Part shown: in pieces, positions 1-10,390 of the stretch
Position numbering within the stretch: position 1 is the first letter of the stretch
How the letters are laid out: every line of letters starts with the position of its first letter
Assembly: GCA_037447655.1 (NCBI GenBank)
Contig: JBBHKE010001606.1
Coordinates: 49,224-113,223 of the forward strand
Source: Zygnema cylindricum
Lineage: Eukaryota; Streptophyta; Zygnematophyceae; Zygnematales; Zygnemataceae
Reading direction: 5' to 3'
DNA length: 64,000 nt
Program-made: the position numbers and the translations under genes
The notes under the pieces: generated by a model
The model's database searches: none
What the model was told of the DNA's origin: nothing
The model's input: the letters and a program-made list of their open reading frames with translations, nothing else

Positions 1-32
1 GGGATGGTTATAATGTATGTTAGCTACTACCA

Positions 33-81
33 ACTCTCTCTTTCTCTCTCTATCTCTCTCTCTCCTCTCTCTCTCTCTGTG

Positions 82-112
<31 letters not shown>

Positions 113-121
113 TTCTCTCTC
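33..121. repeat. (CT)n microsatellite
   Basis: An almost pure CT/TC tract with a few T, A or G interruptions. No gene is seen beside it; 122-384 holds only short chance frames. Confidence 0.9.
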
Positions 122-384
122 AACCATCATCGATTGTATGTAATATTGGTAGGGAGAAATAAAGTTTCACGTTTATAGTGTGTTACGAGGAGTTTTGAGA
201 CTTTCTACTGTTTGTGGTTGTACTTTGTACGGCGCTGTAATGTTTGAAACTATTTTGTACAAAATTCTCATGTGGTTTAGTGCGTTCTATCATTCGGAAC
301 CGCACGGTATTTCCAAAACGCAAAAGTTACGTACTTTGACTTCTTTAGGGCACTTTCTCATGTAACCCTAATTTAGTCTTGTTA

Positions 385-690
385 ATTTATTTTTTAGCGA
401 AGATTTCACGTACTACTTTCAAAGCGTTCCGCTGTAAAGTAATGAAATTGTTACTTTAAACTGTGACGGATCTAGACGTGGGTGTAATTTGTGACGGTTG
501 TAGACTACTACAAAACTTGCGACGATTGATGATGTTTACAAAATAGCGACGAGGTAATTTTTTGTGACATTTGTAGATGTTTAGGTTGTGACATTTTGAC
601 GTCACGCTCACTTATGATAACGTCGACGTCATTAATTCCAAAACTTTCCACCATGGTTCTTGATTTGTTTTTCCGTTTTTCTTCACTCTA
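385..690 (+). repeat. Unclassified dispersed repeat R1, copy 1
   Basis: This stretch matches the reverse complement of roughly 34680-34960. Shared blocks include TGTAGATGTTTAGG, a TGACGTCACG core, a second GACGTCA a few tens of bases later, and a CCATGGTT block before a T-rich tail. No coding frame is conserved between the copies, so it is called a dispersed repeat of unknown class. The paired TGACGTCA palindromes are the best preserved part. Confidence 0.55.
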
Positions 691-699
691 CTTGCCATT

Positions 700-1684
700 A
701 AAATACGTTGAAAGGTAGTCGAAATGTTATATTTTTCAGAGGATTTTCATTTGATACCATTATTGCCGTTTTTCATTGCAAACAATAGTGAAATAGACGC
801 AGTAATGGGCGAGGGAGAGAGAAAGAGACGCCTTCATGGACTTCGCTTTTTACGAAATGGCTTATGTTGGTTGAACCCCTCCACGGCCCCTGCTTGTAAA
901 AAAATGTGCACGCGACGGGAAAAAGTGCACGGAAAAAAAGTGCATGATAAATAGTAGCAAAAACTGAAGACTGTTGGTTTTTTTTTTTTTGTACTCCGCG
1001 CAGAAAAGTTTTCAAAAACCTCCAACACTTGCGACAACGTTTGCTTATTCATTGACATCATGAAACTTTAATTAAAATCAACTTACAAGGTGATTTGAGT
1101 AGACGTATTAAGCTGAGCTGAAAGACGTGAATGTGGGTCGAAACGCGCTAGACGACAAACTGCAATACATGTAAAGTTTCAAGCTGACGCAAATTGTACC
1201 GTGTTAATTTCACTTTTTTTGTATGGCTGTGGTTTTTCTCGTTGCGGGTTAAGTTTTGGAAGAAAACATAAATGTCTCATGCGCATAAAACACACGCATG
1301 AAACGACAAAAAAAGAACGAATATGCGCATGTAACAAAGTTCAAAATTTTTATAATGCATTGACCGACTTTGACTCCATACTAAAAATAAAAATTAGAAA
1401 ACAGTAGAATATTTAATTGATAACGAAAAATACGATGACAACTTAATCAAAATTCCAAAAGTTCTAAACAAAAACCAATGACGAAAGTCACTTCGCTGGA
1501 CGCTGAACCTACAACCAGCGATCAGACTGTCACGTCGCCAATGACCAGACTGCCAAGGCCTCGGCGCTGGACTCGTCGCGAGCGCCGACGCCCTATCAGC
1601 GCCGGCGTCTTGCCAGCGCTGTGTCGACGCCAAGTCTGCGCCAACGCCCTCCCCATGCCGGCGCTATTACAACATGTCAACATA
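700..1684. other. No gene seen; short GC-rich patch
   Basis: Only short overlapping frames without recognisable motifs occur here. At about 1495-1670 there is a GC-rich, GGCG/CGCC-rich patch unlike the AT-rich flanks. A T run lies near 980-990. No RNA gene or regulatory element can be supported. Confidence 0.5.
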
Positions 1685-2150
1685 AACAAATTTACAATTG
1701 AAGCAAAAAATAACCATTTCGGTATTACAAATTGAATAATGACAAAATCATAATTGAGAAAAAAAATCCATCATATCCTTTTGGAGCCTTAACATGCTCC
1801 CACTCTGCTCCTCGAGGCTTAGACATGGCTGCCTGTGAAGAGGTTCGTGGAAGCTTTTAGTGTGGCTTCAATCGAGCCTTCAATGTCAGATTCCATGGCT
1901 GCTTCGTTGTAATGATGAACTGTACAAATTTCTTTCAAACTTCGCGCGCTGAAATGAAACGTCACTTTTTACAAATTTCCGTATATCCGTACCGTACAAA
2001 TTTCTTTCCAACTACGCGCGCGGAAATAAAAGTCCGTACATAATACCCGTATGTTTTATCCGTACGAAAAGTATTACGAAATATTCAAAATCTAAAAAAA
2101 TTAACAAAATTTCGTAAAAATGTCAAAGTCACTTCGAATGAGACATCTAT
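1685..2150. repeat. Direct repeat copy 1
   Basis: The segment from about 1690 to 2010 recurs at about 2665-3015. Both begin with AATAACCATTTC and continue through a CATGCTCCCACTCTGCTCCTCG-like block, a TTCGTGGAAGCTTTTAGTG block and a GCGCGC-containing block. No protein family is recognised. The distal part (2010-2150) is AT-rich without a gene. Confidence 0.7.
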
Positions 2151-2160
2151 GAAAATAACC

Positions 2161-2661
2161 ATAGTTCAAAAGTAGGTGAAAGTAGGCCCATACAATATGC
2201 CTATTGTATGTAAAACATACAATATCTCCTTAAGACCCATATTGTATTGGTCGCAAAATGAAAAAAATTAGAAACAGGGTTGAGTTGCACATCGATCAAT
2301 AGAGAATTAAAAGTCATGTCTAAATTTTGAAAACATTCAGACAAAAAAAAAACTGTGAGTTTTGAGGTTTTTTTTATTTCAACCGTCAGATTTGGAAGAT
2401 CGGACGGTTGCTGATCAAATTAGCGATTTAAGAGAATCACATGAAAAGCCCATAACACAACTCATCCTACGCCATGTTAGTTCGCAAAAAAAATTCGTCT
2501 GGCGGCATGCGTTGTACTACGATCATACGTCATATTCGTAAGTTCGTACAAGAGTGTGCACAAACGCACACACATACAGTATGCCTACTCTACGCGAGTT
2601 TTGTGCCAAGTTTTGTGCGCCTACCAAAGGCCTACCATAAAAACGCCTAATTTTGAACTAT
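2161..2661. mobile_element. Mutator-like MITE (501 bp)
   Basis: The element starts ATAGTTCAAAA and ends TTTTGAACTAT, an 11-bp perfect terminal inverted repeat that extends imperfectly inward (TAGGTG against CGCCTA, then GTAGGCC blocks). It is flanked on both sides by GAAAATAACC (2151-2160 and 2662-2671), a 10-bp target duplication, which fits Mutator-like insertion (typically 9-11 bp). No transposase frame is inside, so it is non-autonomous. Confidence 0.75.
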
Positions 2662-3020
2662 GAAAATAACCATTTCTGTATTACAAATAGAATAATGACA
2701 AAATCATAATTGAGAAAAAAAATCCATCATATCTTTTTGGATCCTTAACATACTCCCACTCTGCTCCTCGAGGCTTAGACATGGCTGCGTGTGAAGAGGT
2801 TCGTGGAATCTTTTAGTGTGGCTTCAATCGAGCCTTCAATGGCGGATGCCTGTAAAGAGGTTCGTGGAAGCTTTTAGTGTGGCTTCAGTCGAGCCTTCAA
2901 TGGCGGTTCCCTGGCGGCTTCGTTGTAATGATCAACCGTATATATTTCTTTCAAACTTCGCGCGCGGAAATGAAACGTCACTTTTTAAAAACTTTCGTAT
3001 GTCCGTGCCGTACAAATCAG
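2662..3020. repeat. Direct repeat copy 2 with internal 61-bp duplication
   Basis: This is the second copy of the 1690-2010 sequence. Within it the unit beginning AAGAGGTTCGTGGAA is tandemly duplicated with a 61-bp period (2794-2854, 2855-2915), which is absent from copy 1. Short frames here are repeats of each other, not genes. Confidence 0.7.
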
Positions 3021-3099
3021 TATATAAATAAGGGAACTGCGTTCGCCCCTCTGCAAAACCTTATATAGGCGTAGGCGGTGTGTCTGTCTTCGATTTTTT

Positions 3100-3670
3100 C
3101 TGTCCGTCCGCAGTACGGACAGGCGTACAGCTGACACAATGTCACGCTCCCGTGCGACCGTCCGCAATACAGACCACCGTACCGCTGGCACAATGTAACG
3201 GTGCCGCCCGTACTCCCGTACGGATGTCGTAATCTTACATTGCCAGTTGTCAGTGTGCAAACCACCGTACGGCCGGCATACTTTAACATTGACAACCGTC
3301 GCTGTGCAAAGTGTCGTACGGTTGGCAAAACCTAACGTTGCCACCCGTCGGTGTGCAGAACGCCGTACAGTTGGCGTAATCTAACATTGCCAACCGTCGA
3401 TATGCAGACCGCCGTACGGTTAGCGTAACCTAACATTGCCAAACATCGGTGTGCAGACCGCCGTACGGATGGCGTAATCTAACATTACCAACCATCGGTG
3501 TGCATGTTGGCACAATGCAACGTTGCCGTGCGTCGCGGTACAGACCGACGTACGACTAACACGATGTAGCGTTGTCGTGCGTCGCGGTACAGACCGTCGT
3601 ACGGCTAGCATGATGTAGCGTTGCCGTGTATCATGTTACAGAACGCCGTATTGTTGGCACGATGTAGCGT
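3100..3670. repeat. 49-bp minisatellite array
   Basis: About eleven or twelve diverged units, each with CCGTACGG(T/A)TGGC, then ACATTGCCAACC, then GTGTGCAGACCG. Two neighbouring units begin at 3370 and 3419, giving a 49-bp period. Divergence rises towards the ends. Several open frames on the minus strand are by-products of the period. The array abuts the A1 LTR at 3675. Confidence 0.8.
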
Positions 3671-4541
3671 TTTCTGAAACTATGTGTGCTCCATTGCCCA
3701 CACAAATCGCAAATCCAAAAGAAGCTAATCTAGGTAGTGCCGACTCCAACTTGATATAAACTCAAATGATTGACCTTTGACAATCAGAACCTCGATATAG
3801 ATTCGACCCTGTGAAATAAGACTTTCTGTGTGCTTAGTTCCACCACATAATGCAAAGTTAGAATATGAGTTTTGGACACATTCACCCACTTTGACTTTCC
3901 CTTAGAAATACAGCCACCCTGGCAGGCAAAAACTCTCACTGAGTACACCCATGTGTAGCCTAGACTCCCCTGAGTCCGCAGCAAAAAGAATCACTAAAAT
4001 TGGTCAAACGAATTGATAGTTATGAATGGTCAAAGATGACCTTTTGTACAAGAGCTCTCTTGGAGAGAGGCTGCTACCTACTAAATTTTCTAAGTCCTAT
4101 TCCCTCTCTAAAACTATATCTGTTGACGTACGGCACCTATCAAATTACTGTGTTGTACAGAAAAGTACATGTGACGATGTACTTTCAGTACGGCCATCGT
4201 ACAACATGGCCAAAATGTCGACACGTGTCCAATCGGGATTTGTTCCCCTAATCTCCAAAGTTGCGGCAATCCAATGTCATCACGCCACGTGTCACGTAAC
4301 GTGGCGATGACCGTAAAACGCCAAAAGTACCTCTTCTATGATCGTGACGCCTATCGTGGCCGTCCAATCACAACCGGCTATAAATCTAGTCGTTGAAATT
4401 AGACGCGCGGTATTTGTTTCGCGGTCGAAACAAATGCGCGATATCCGTTTCATAAAATACATTGAAACCGTACTCCGTACTATCTAAACTTGTATCCATG
4501 CACTACGTAATTATTCCTTGTTAAACGAATTAGTCTACGTG

Positions 4542-4545
<4 letters not shown>

Positions 4546-4632
<87 letters not shown>
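4546..4632. repeat. (AT)n microsatellite inside A1 LTR
   Basis: Pure AT alternation of about 87 bp; the other A1 LTR has only about 20 bp at the same point (about 7722-7738), so it expanded after insertion. Confidence 0.95.
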
Positions 4633-4634
<2 letters not shown>

Positions 4635-4696
4635 ATCAAACCTCATATACCTTAGCACTGGTCTTAGACCTAACGGACAAAGCTAACGGCTATTCT

Positions 4697-4735
4697 GACG
4701 AACCACAGGTACCAGGATTAATTTCTAGGTCCGTC
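4697..4735 (-). other. LTR hairpin, A1 left copy
   Basis: GACGAACC pairs with GGTCCGTC with one mismatch. The same hairpin, perfectly paired, is at 7802-7840 in the other LTR, and differently spelled versions lie in other A LTRs. Confidence 0.5.
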
Positions 4736-4942
4736 AATAATTTTAGTAAACCTATCTGTTTTTGCTACTTGTCTCTCTATAAAGCTTTAGGCAGCCATGG
4801 CTCTATCTCCCTACCCAACCTTCAGTGACTACAACAAGTGTGGGGGCTTGGAGAAGGGAGTTAGAGGCAGATTGCCCTCTACCTTTTTCTTATCATAATA
4901 CAGACCTAGAAAATACTCAAATATCAACACTCCCCTTATCTT

Positions 4943-5552
4943 CTAGTATGGTTTCATTTCGACTCCCTCACACAAATAAACAAACACGCTCTCTCCTTCT
5001 TTCTTTTTTTTATTTTTTTTCCTTTTCTTTTCATAAAACTTTACAAAAATACTCTCGCATTTGAAACAGTGCTTTAGATGAACCGAAATAATAATTGCAT
5101 AACACATTTTATTTAGCATCCCACTTTTCATAAATTCGAGCAAAGATTTTATCCACCTCATCTCTTTTCCATCCACACTAAACCCGATTTCCCTCTTGCA
5201 ATTCAAGCAGCCAACCCCATCTCCAATCTGCAACACACACCCACCTTGGTGCTAACCCTTTTACAGGCACACCTTCATAAATACCATCACTCCCTTCAGA
5301 GATGTCATACCCATTACCCCCAAAAATTAAACTTTCCTCACTCTCTCCTTTTAAATTTATTCCCAATAAATATTTCTCCTCCCCTAAACCTTTAACTAAA
5401 TATTCTCCTTCTCCCCTATCCTTTAAAGCCCCTTCTAGTTTCACTTCTCCCCTTTCCTCTGAATGCGTTGAAGTCTCCCTTTCCCACCTGTTTTCTGTTT
5501 CCAAAATATCTATAAAATTATCCTCATTATTTTTATTTTTTCCCATTTTCAA
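4943..5552 (-). pseudogene. pol: Collapsed copia pol remnant (RT end and RNase H end)
   Basis: Translated on the minus strand this region contains a degenerate match to the copia block KDLGEAKYILGIQVERD (here GLGEEKYLLGINLKGE) and, after frame changes, a match to the RNase H tail (KEMRWIKSLLEFMKSGMLNK against KELMWVKSLLGELGHLKSGV in element A2), ending in a lysine-rich stretch. Integrase and the RT catalytic core are absent. It sits between the gag of A1 and the 3' LTR, so the element lost most of pol by deletion. Similar tails occur at 12950-13180 and 33066-33415. Confidence 0.55.
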
Positions 5553-5679
5553 TTATGGATCCTAGATCTGACTTTCTCATTTCTAAGTCATACATTCTAC
5601 ACTCCTTGAAATCCTCGTCATGTCTAACTCCCTCAAGTACCTCCCTTCCCTTTACTTCCCTTATACCTCCGAAAGCACA

Positions 5680-6867
5680 CTATTCCTTTCGTGAAATTTC
5701 TGTGTGTTTTTCTCTCTTCTCTATTCTATCGATGCGGAGAAGCTCCAAAAAATCTTCATCCTCTTTCTCCTCTTCCCCTTCTTCTTTCTCATCAATATTC
5801 CAACTTCTAAGTTCTTCCAAACAAGGGCATTCCTCCATATAATGACCGGGTTCCCTACAAAAGAAGCAAACTTTTTTTTTCAGAGTTCCCCTTTCTTTTC
5901 CTCTCCCTCTCTTTCCACCAAAGTTCCGATAAGATTTTCCTTTGTCTTTCTCCCTCTCATCACGCTTCCGCTCGTCACCGCCTTTCCTCTCATCACGCTT
6001 CCACTCGTCACCGTCGTTCCTCTCATCACGTTTCCGCCAGTCACCACTAGTTGTTAGTGCATTCACCCTGTCACTTCCCCTACGAAGCACCAAAGTGCTT
6101 TCCCTCACAAGAATTATCCCCATGGTAATGCTCCAAGTCCATCAGGAGCCATCCATTTCCTGCATACGGCTAATGATGTTTTCGTACTCATTTGGGAGTT
6201 TCATGATTAATGTGTTAATCTTTCTCTCCTGAGATTCTACATATCCCGCACTAGCAAGCTCAACATATAACGTAGCAATATCATTGCAAAATTCTATCAT
6301 GCTACCATCTTTATAAACATAGGCCTTTATTTCGTGTTCTATCAACTGCTGCCTTTGTATAGTCTCACTCTTATAAATCTGACTAAGTACTTCCCATATC
6401 TTTGAAGACTTGGTTAAATTTATAAGAGTGATAGCTATAGACTTAGATACGTTTCTAAGTATGAGATGTTTTTCTATGGTGTTTTTATACTCCCATATTT
6501 TAATGTCATTTTCTTCAGTTTTAGTTGTAACCCCTACAAGTGGAACCACAGTCGAGAGCTTAGCTCCCGTCACCATCGGTGTTCCTTTTCCCTTCTCCCA
6601 TTTTTCCCCTTCCATGGCAATGATTTTCCCTTCACCTTCCTTTGCATCTGAACTCCGGTTGGTTTTCTGAGCAGCCCCAGATGATTCGCCATAGTGAGTT
6701 CCTCCAAAGCTCGGTGGAGGACACCTCACTTGTCCCGAAACCATTCCCTATAATTGCTTCTCGAACAGCAATCCCTCCATCATAAATCCCAAATAAATGA
6801 AAACTGTTCCATCAAACATAGGCACCCTAGATGGTGGGCCCATAACCTGAAACTCTGTGTGCTCCAT
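5680..6867 (-). pseudogene. gag: Copia Gag of A1, with in-frame stops
   Basis: The frame opens at ATG 6867-6865, inside the LTR and 20 nt before its end, and reads through the primer site into a typical copia Gag start (VPMFDG near residue 15). It is broken by TAG at codon 32 counted from the primer-site ATG and by TGA at 6142-6144, with no frameshift. The middle carries the UBN2-type Gag region. Near the end a CCHC knuckle, CFFCREPGHYMEEC, lies after a run of charged KRDER repeats. The product would package element RNA in cytoplasmic particles. The charged repeats are an expansion not seen in A2. Probably non-functional unless the stops are read through. Confidence 0.8.
6832..6847 (-). other. 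Primer-binding site, initiator tRNA-Met anticodon arm
   Basis: Sense sequence GGTTATGGGCCCACCA directly follows the LTR end TTTCA. It is the complement of the anticodon stem-loop of plant initiator tRNA-Met (known sequence, from memory), as in Drosophila copia, which primes with a 5' half tRNA. The ATG in it is the complement of the CAU anticodon. Confidence 0.8.
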
Positions 6868-8034
6868 TACCCACAAAAATCGCAGATCTAAAAGAAGCTA
6901 ATCTAGATAGTGCCGACTACAACTTGATATAAACACAAATGATTGACCCTTTGACAATCAGAACCCCATCATAGATTCACCCTTGTGAAAAAAGACTTTT
7001 TGTGTGCGTAGTTCCACCACAGAATGCAAAGTTAGAATATGAGTTTTGGACACATTCAGCCACTCTGACTTTCCCTTAGAAATACAGCCACCCTGGCAGG
7101 CAAAAACTCTGATCGATTACAACCCTATGTAGCCTAGACTCCCCTAAGTCCACAGCAAAAAGAATCACTGAAATTGGTCAAATGAATTGATAGTTATGAA
7201 TGGTCAAAGATAACCTTTTGTACTGGAGCTCTCTCGAAGAGAGGCTGCTACCTACTAAATTTTCTAAGTCCCATTCCCTCTCTAAAACTCTATCTATTGA
7301 CGTACAGCACCAATCAAATTACTGTGTCGTACTGAAAAGTACAAGTGTCGATGTACTTTTTGTACGGCCATCGTAGAACATGGCCAAAATGTCGACACGT
7401 GTCAAATCGGGATTTGTTCCCGTAATCTCCGGAGTTGCCGCAATCCAATGTCATCACGCCACGTGTCACGTAACGTGGCGATGACCGGAAAATTGCCAAA
7501 AGTACCTCTTCCATGATCGCGGCGCCTATCGTGGCCGTCCGATCAAAACCGGCTATAAATCTAGTAGTTGAAATTAGACGCGCGTTATTTGTTTCGCGGT
7601 CGAAACAAATGCGCGATATCCGTTTCATAAAATACATTGAAACCGTACTCCATACTATCTAAACTTGTATCCATGCAGTACGTAATTATTCCTTGTTAAA
7701 CGAATTAGCCTATGTGTAATTATATATATATATATATCTATCAAACCTCATATACCCTAGCACTGGTCCTAGACCTAACGGACAAAGCTAACGGCTATTC
7801 TGACGGACCACAGGTATCAGGATCAATTTCTAGGTCCGTCAATAATTTTAGTAAACCTATCTGTTTTTGCTAATTGTCTCTCTATAAAGCTTTAGGCAGC
7901 CATGGCTCTATCTCCCTACCCAGCCTTCAGTGACTACAACAAGTGTGGGGGCTTGGAGAAAGGAGTTAGAGACAGACTGCCCTCTACCTTTTTCCTATCA
8001 TAATAAAGACCTAGAAGTAACTCAAATATTAACA
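6848..8034 (-). repeat. A1 5' LTR
   Basis: The partner of 3675-4929. The sense start TGTTAATATTTGAG is at 8034 and the end TTTCA at 6848. It contains the hairpin at 7802-7840 (GACGGACC with GGTCCGTC) and the gag start codon 20 nt before its end. Confidence 0.85.
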
Positions 8035-8117
8035 AAACTCCCAATAAATGAAGTTGCTCCATGAAACGTAGGCACCCTAGATGGTGGGCCCATAACCTGT
8101 AATTCTATGGGCTCCAT
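8035..8117 (-). pseudogene. gag: Gag start fragment of an A3 element
   Basis: The minus strand from ATG 8117-8115 reads MEPIELQVMGPPSRVP and is cut off at 8035 where the A1 LTR begins. The first 20 nt lie in the A3 LTR, and the primer site GGTTATGGGCCCACCA occupies 8082-8097. It shows that A1 landed in, or recombined into, the 5' end of another element's gag. Confidence 0.75.
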
Positions 8118-9281
8118 CCTCCCCCCCATAGAATTTGCACATCCAAAGAAGCTTATCTAGCAAGTGCCGACTCCAAGTTGATAAAAACCCAAATGACTGA
8201 AACCGTGACAATCAAAAACCCAATACCGATTCACCCTTGTGGAATAAGACTTTCTGTGTGCTCAGTTCCCCCACAGAATCCAAAGCTAGAATATGAGTAT
8301 TTGGACACATTTCCCCACTTTGAATTTCCCTTAGAAATCCAGTCACCCTGGCAGGCAAAAGCCTTGACCGACTACACCCTTGTGTAGCTTGGACTCCCTT
8401 GAGTCCGTAGCATAAAGAATCACTGAAAATGGTTAACTGAGTGAGTTGATATTAAATGGCAAAGTTTGCCGATTTATACACATTCTCTTTGGGAGAGAGG
8501 CGGCTACCTACCAAAATTTTATAAGTCCTAAAACCCTTCTCTAAGCCCCCTAGTGCTGAGGTACGAATCAATCATATGACTCTAACGTACATAAAGTACA
8601 GGTGCCAAAGTACTTTTTGCACGGTCCTTGTATGGCATCGCCATAATGTGACATTTTTCGCATCTAGACTTGTCATCTCGTGTTTCGGAGATCCCGCAAT
8701 CCTCTGGGATATTGCCACGTGTCGTTCGGAGTGGTGATGCACAAAAACGCCAAGGTGGCCATCTAAAATCCTGGCTCGCACCACGACTGTCGATTCAAAT
8801 CAGCTTTTTGTTCAGACCGTCGAAATAAATGTTCGCATCATTTTTTTCGTGCGGTATATAAAGTACATTGGGTTCTATGCTTGAAGGTCCCGTTCTAGTG
8901 TTTAAATGGAATCTTTGGCGTGTACATATGTATATATTTATCGTACCCAATATAGATCAACATTGGTCCCAGGCTATAGGATAAAGCTATCGGCTGTAGG
9001 TGATTTGACGGACGGTAGGTACCATGATAAAATTATGGGTCTGTCAAATCCCTTTTGGTAAATCTACTCAGAATTTGCTACCTGTCTCTCTAGACAGCTT
9101 AGGCAGCCATGACTATAGCTCCCTCTCTAGCCTTCAGTTACTGCGGCAATTGTGGGGGCTAGAGAGAGGAGTTAGATGCACACTGCCTCCGCTTCTTTTC
9201 TATTTCAACCTAGAAAAATATCCAAAAGAAAAACATTGTTTTATACATAATACAAACCTAGAAAATACAGATATTTCAACA
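8098..9281 (-). repeat. A3 LTR
   Basis: Same LTR superfamily as A1 (shared blocks for the CAGGCAAAA and GGCAGCCATG regions) but a different subfamily. Sense start TGTTGAAATATCTG at 9281, end TTACA at 8098. A hairpin TTTGACGGAC with GTCTGTCAAA spans 9004-9048. To the right it abuts the middle of a plus-strand protease region, so the junction is a rearrangement or a nested insertion. Confidence 0.8.
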
Positions 9282-9638
9282 TGCATATGCACACGTGTCG
9301 CAGTCGCCATCTATTTGAGAGGATTCAACCTACCTCTCCTGTCAAAATTTATTTCAGTGATGATACTTTTGTTGAGTCTATAGCTAAGGGGAGGGTGTCA
9401 CTGATGTTGAACGTAGAAGGAAAACTGTAAAAAGGGTAAAAGGATTTTTTTCTCTACATTAGTGGTAGAAAGAAAGGTTTTAAAACTATGTCCGAGAATG
9501 GGAAGAAAAACATTAGTAAGAATGGGAAAATAGTTTTAGAGGATTTCCGGAGGGAACAACTTGTACGGCCGAGTCTTGCAAATGATAATGAAAATGATGT
9601 TATGAACTCCAGTGTAATCAATGATTGTGATTTATAGC
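9282..9638 (+). pseudogene. pol: Copia protease remnant (element C)
   Basis: Conceptual translation gives a degenerate form of the block that follows the copia protease active site (PTSPVKIYFSDDT and SIAKGRVSL, comparable with IPTRRIYYADDS and MAKGSVEL in element F). The active-site DSGAS segment itself is missing because the A3 LTR junction cuts it off at 9282. Several stops are present. Confidence 0.55.
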
Positions 9639-10390
9639 ATAAACGTTTAGGACATGTGAATTACAATAGATTAGAAAAGATGGTAAATCACAAAATGGTG
9701 GAAGGTGTAAAAATTAGTCAGAAATCATCATCAAATGTATGTGATGGTTTTGTAATGGGAAAACTTCATAGGTTGCCTTTCCCTTTGCAAACTGATCATA
9801 GAAGTAGCAAGGTGCTAGAACTAATGTATTCAGATGTATGGGGGCCATCTAGGTATCTTTCTGTGGGAGGTGCTAAGTTTATGTTTACCTTTACAGATGA
9901 CTATAGTAGATTTACAACAATTTTTTTTTTGAAAGGTAAGGATGAAGTCTTTGCAAAATTTAAGGAGTATAGCACTTGGGTTGAAAATTTGCATGATAGA
10001 AAGATAGCGGGATTTAGATGTGATAATGGAGGGGAGTACATTTCTAATGAGTTTGCATAATTCTTAAAATTGCATGGAATAACAAAATGGTGTTTCAGAG
10101 AGGTTTAGTAGGACCATATCTAGGACAATGATGGCTGATATGGACATAAATTTCAAATTTTGGGTAGAGGCTATGAATTTTGCAGCTTATGTGAGAAACA
10201 GGCTAGAAACAATGGCATTAAAAGATAAAACTAAGTACGAAATGTGGACAGGACAAAAACCAGATAAAAATCACTTCAAGGTTTTTGGATGTAAGATATT
10301 CATGTTAGATAATGATCCGCAAAAATGGAAATTAGAGCCAAAAGGCATACCAGGATATTTCTAGGGTATGATGATCATGCCAAGGGTTAT
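9639..10390 (+). pseudogene. pol: Copia integrase (element C)
   Basis: HKRLGHVN and then CDGFVMGKLHRLPF correspond to the HHCC zinc-binding domain, with the first cysteine pair degraded (CDGF instead of CDGC). Then come MYSDVWGPS (first Asp), FTDDYSR (second region) and CDNGGEYIS, the DNGGE block preceding the catalytic Glu. Stops at 10058-10060 (TAA) and 10362-10364 (TAG) break it, and the sequence between them is deleted and shifted. It would insert element cDNA into chromosomes if intact. Confidence 0.8.

Larger units (their letters stand above)
3675..4929 (-). repeat. A1 3' LTR
   Basis: It matches 6848-8034 along its full length, the size difference being mostly an AT microsatellite (4546-4632) that is short in the other copy. 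In sense orientation it starts TGTTGATATTTGAG and ends TAGTTTCA. Its copy of the gag start region has a TAG where the 5' LTR has GAG, as expected if the 3' copy is free to decay. Confidence 0.85.
3675..8034 (-). mobile_element. Copia retroelement A1, pol largely deleted
   Basis: Two LTRs (3675-4929 and 6848-8034) flank only about 1.9 kb of internal sequence on the minus strand: gag, then a collapsed pol remnant. The LTRs begin TGTTGATATT or TGTTAATATT in the sense direction and end TTTCA. The polypurine tract GGGGAG precedes the 3' LTR, and the primer site lies next to the 5' LTR. No matching target duplication is seen (left flank ends TTTTC, right flank starts AAACT). The right end cuts into the gag of another A-type element. 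Confidence 0.85.

Noticed and set aside
3017-3344. Overlapping minus-strand frames of about 100 codons
   Set aside because: They are products of the 49-bp tandem period, with no protein motif.
4000-4310. Overlapping frames of 83-94 codons
   Set aside because: Inside the A1 LTR and not kept open in its partner LTR.
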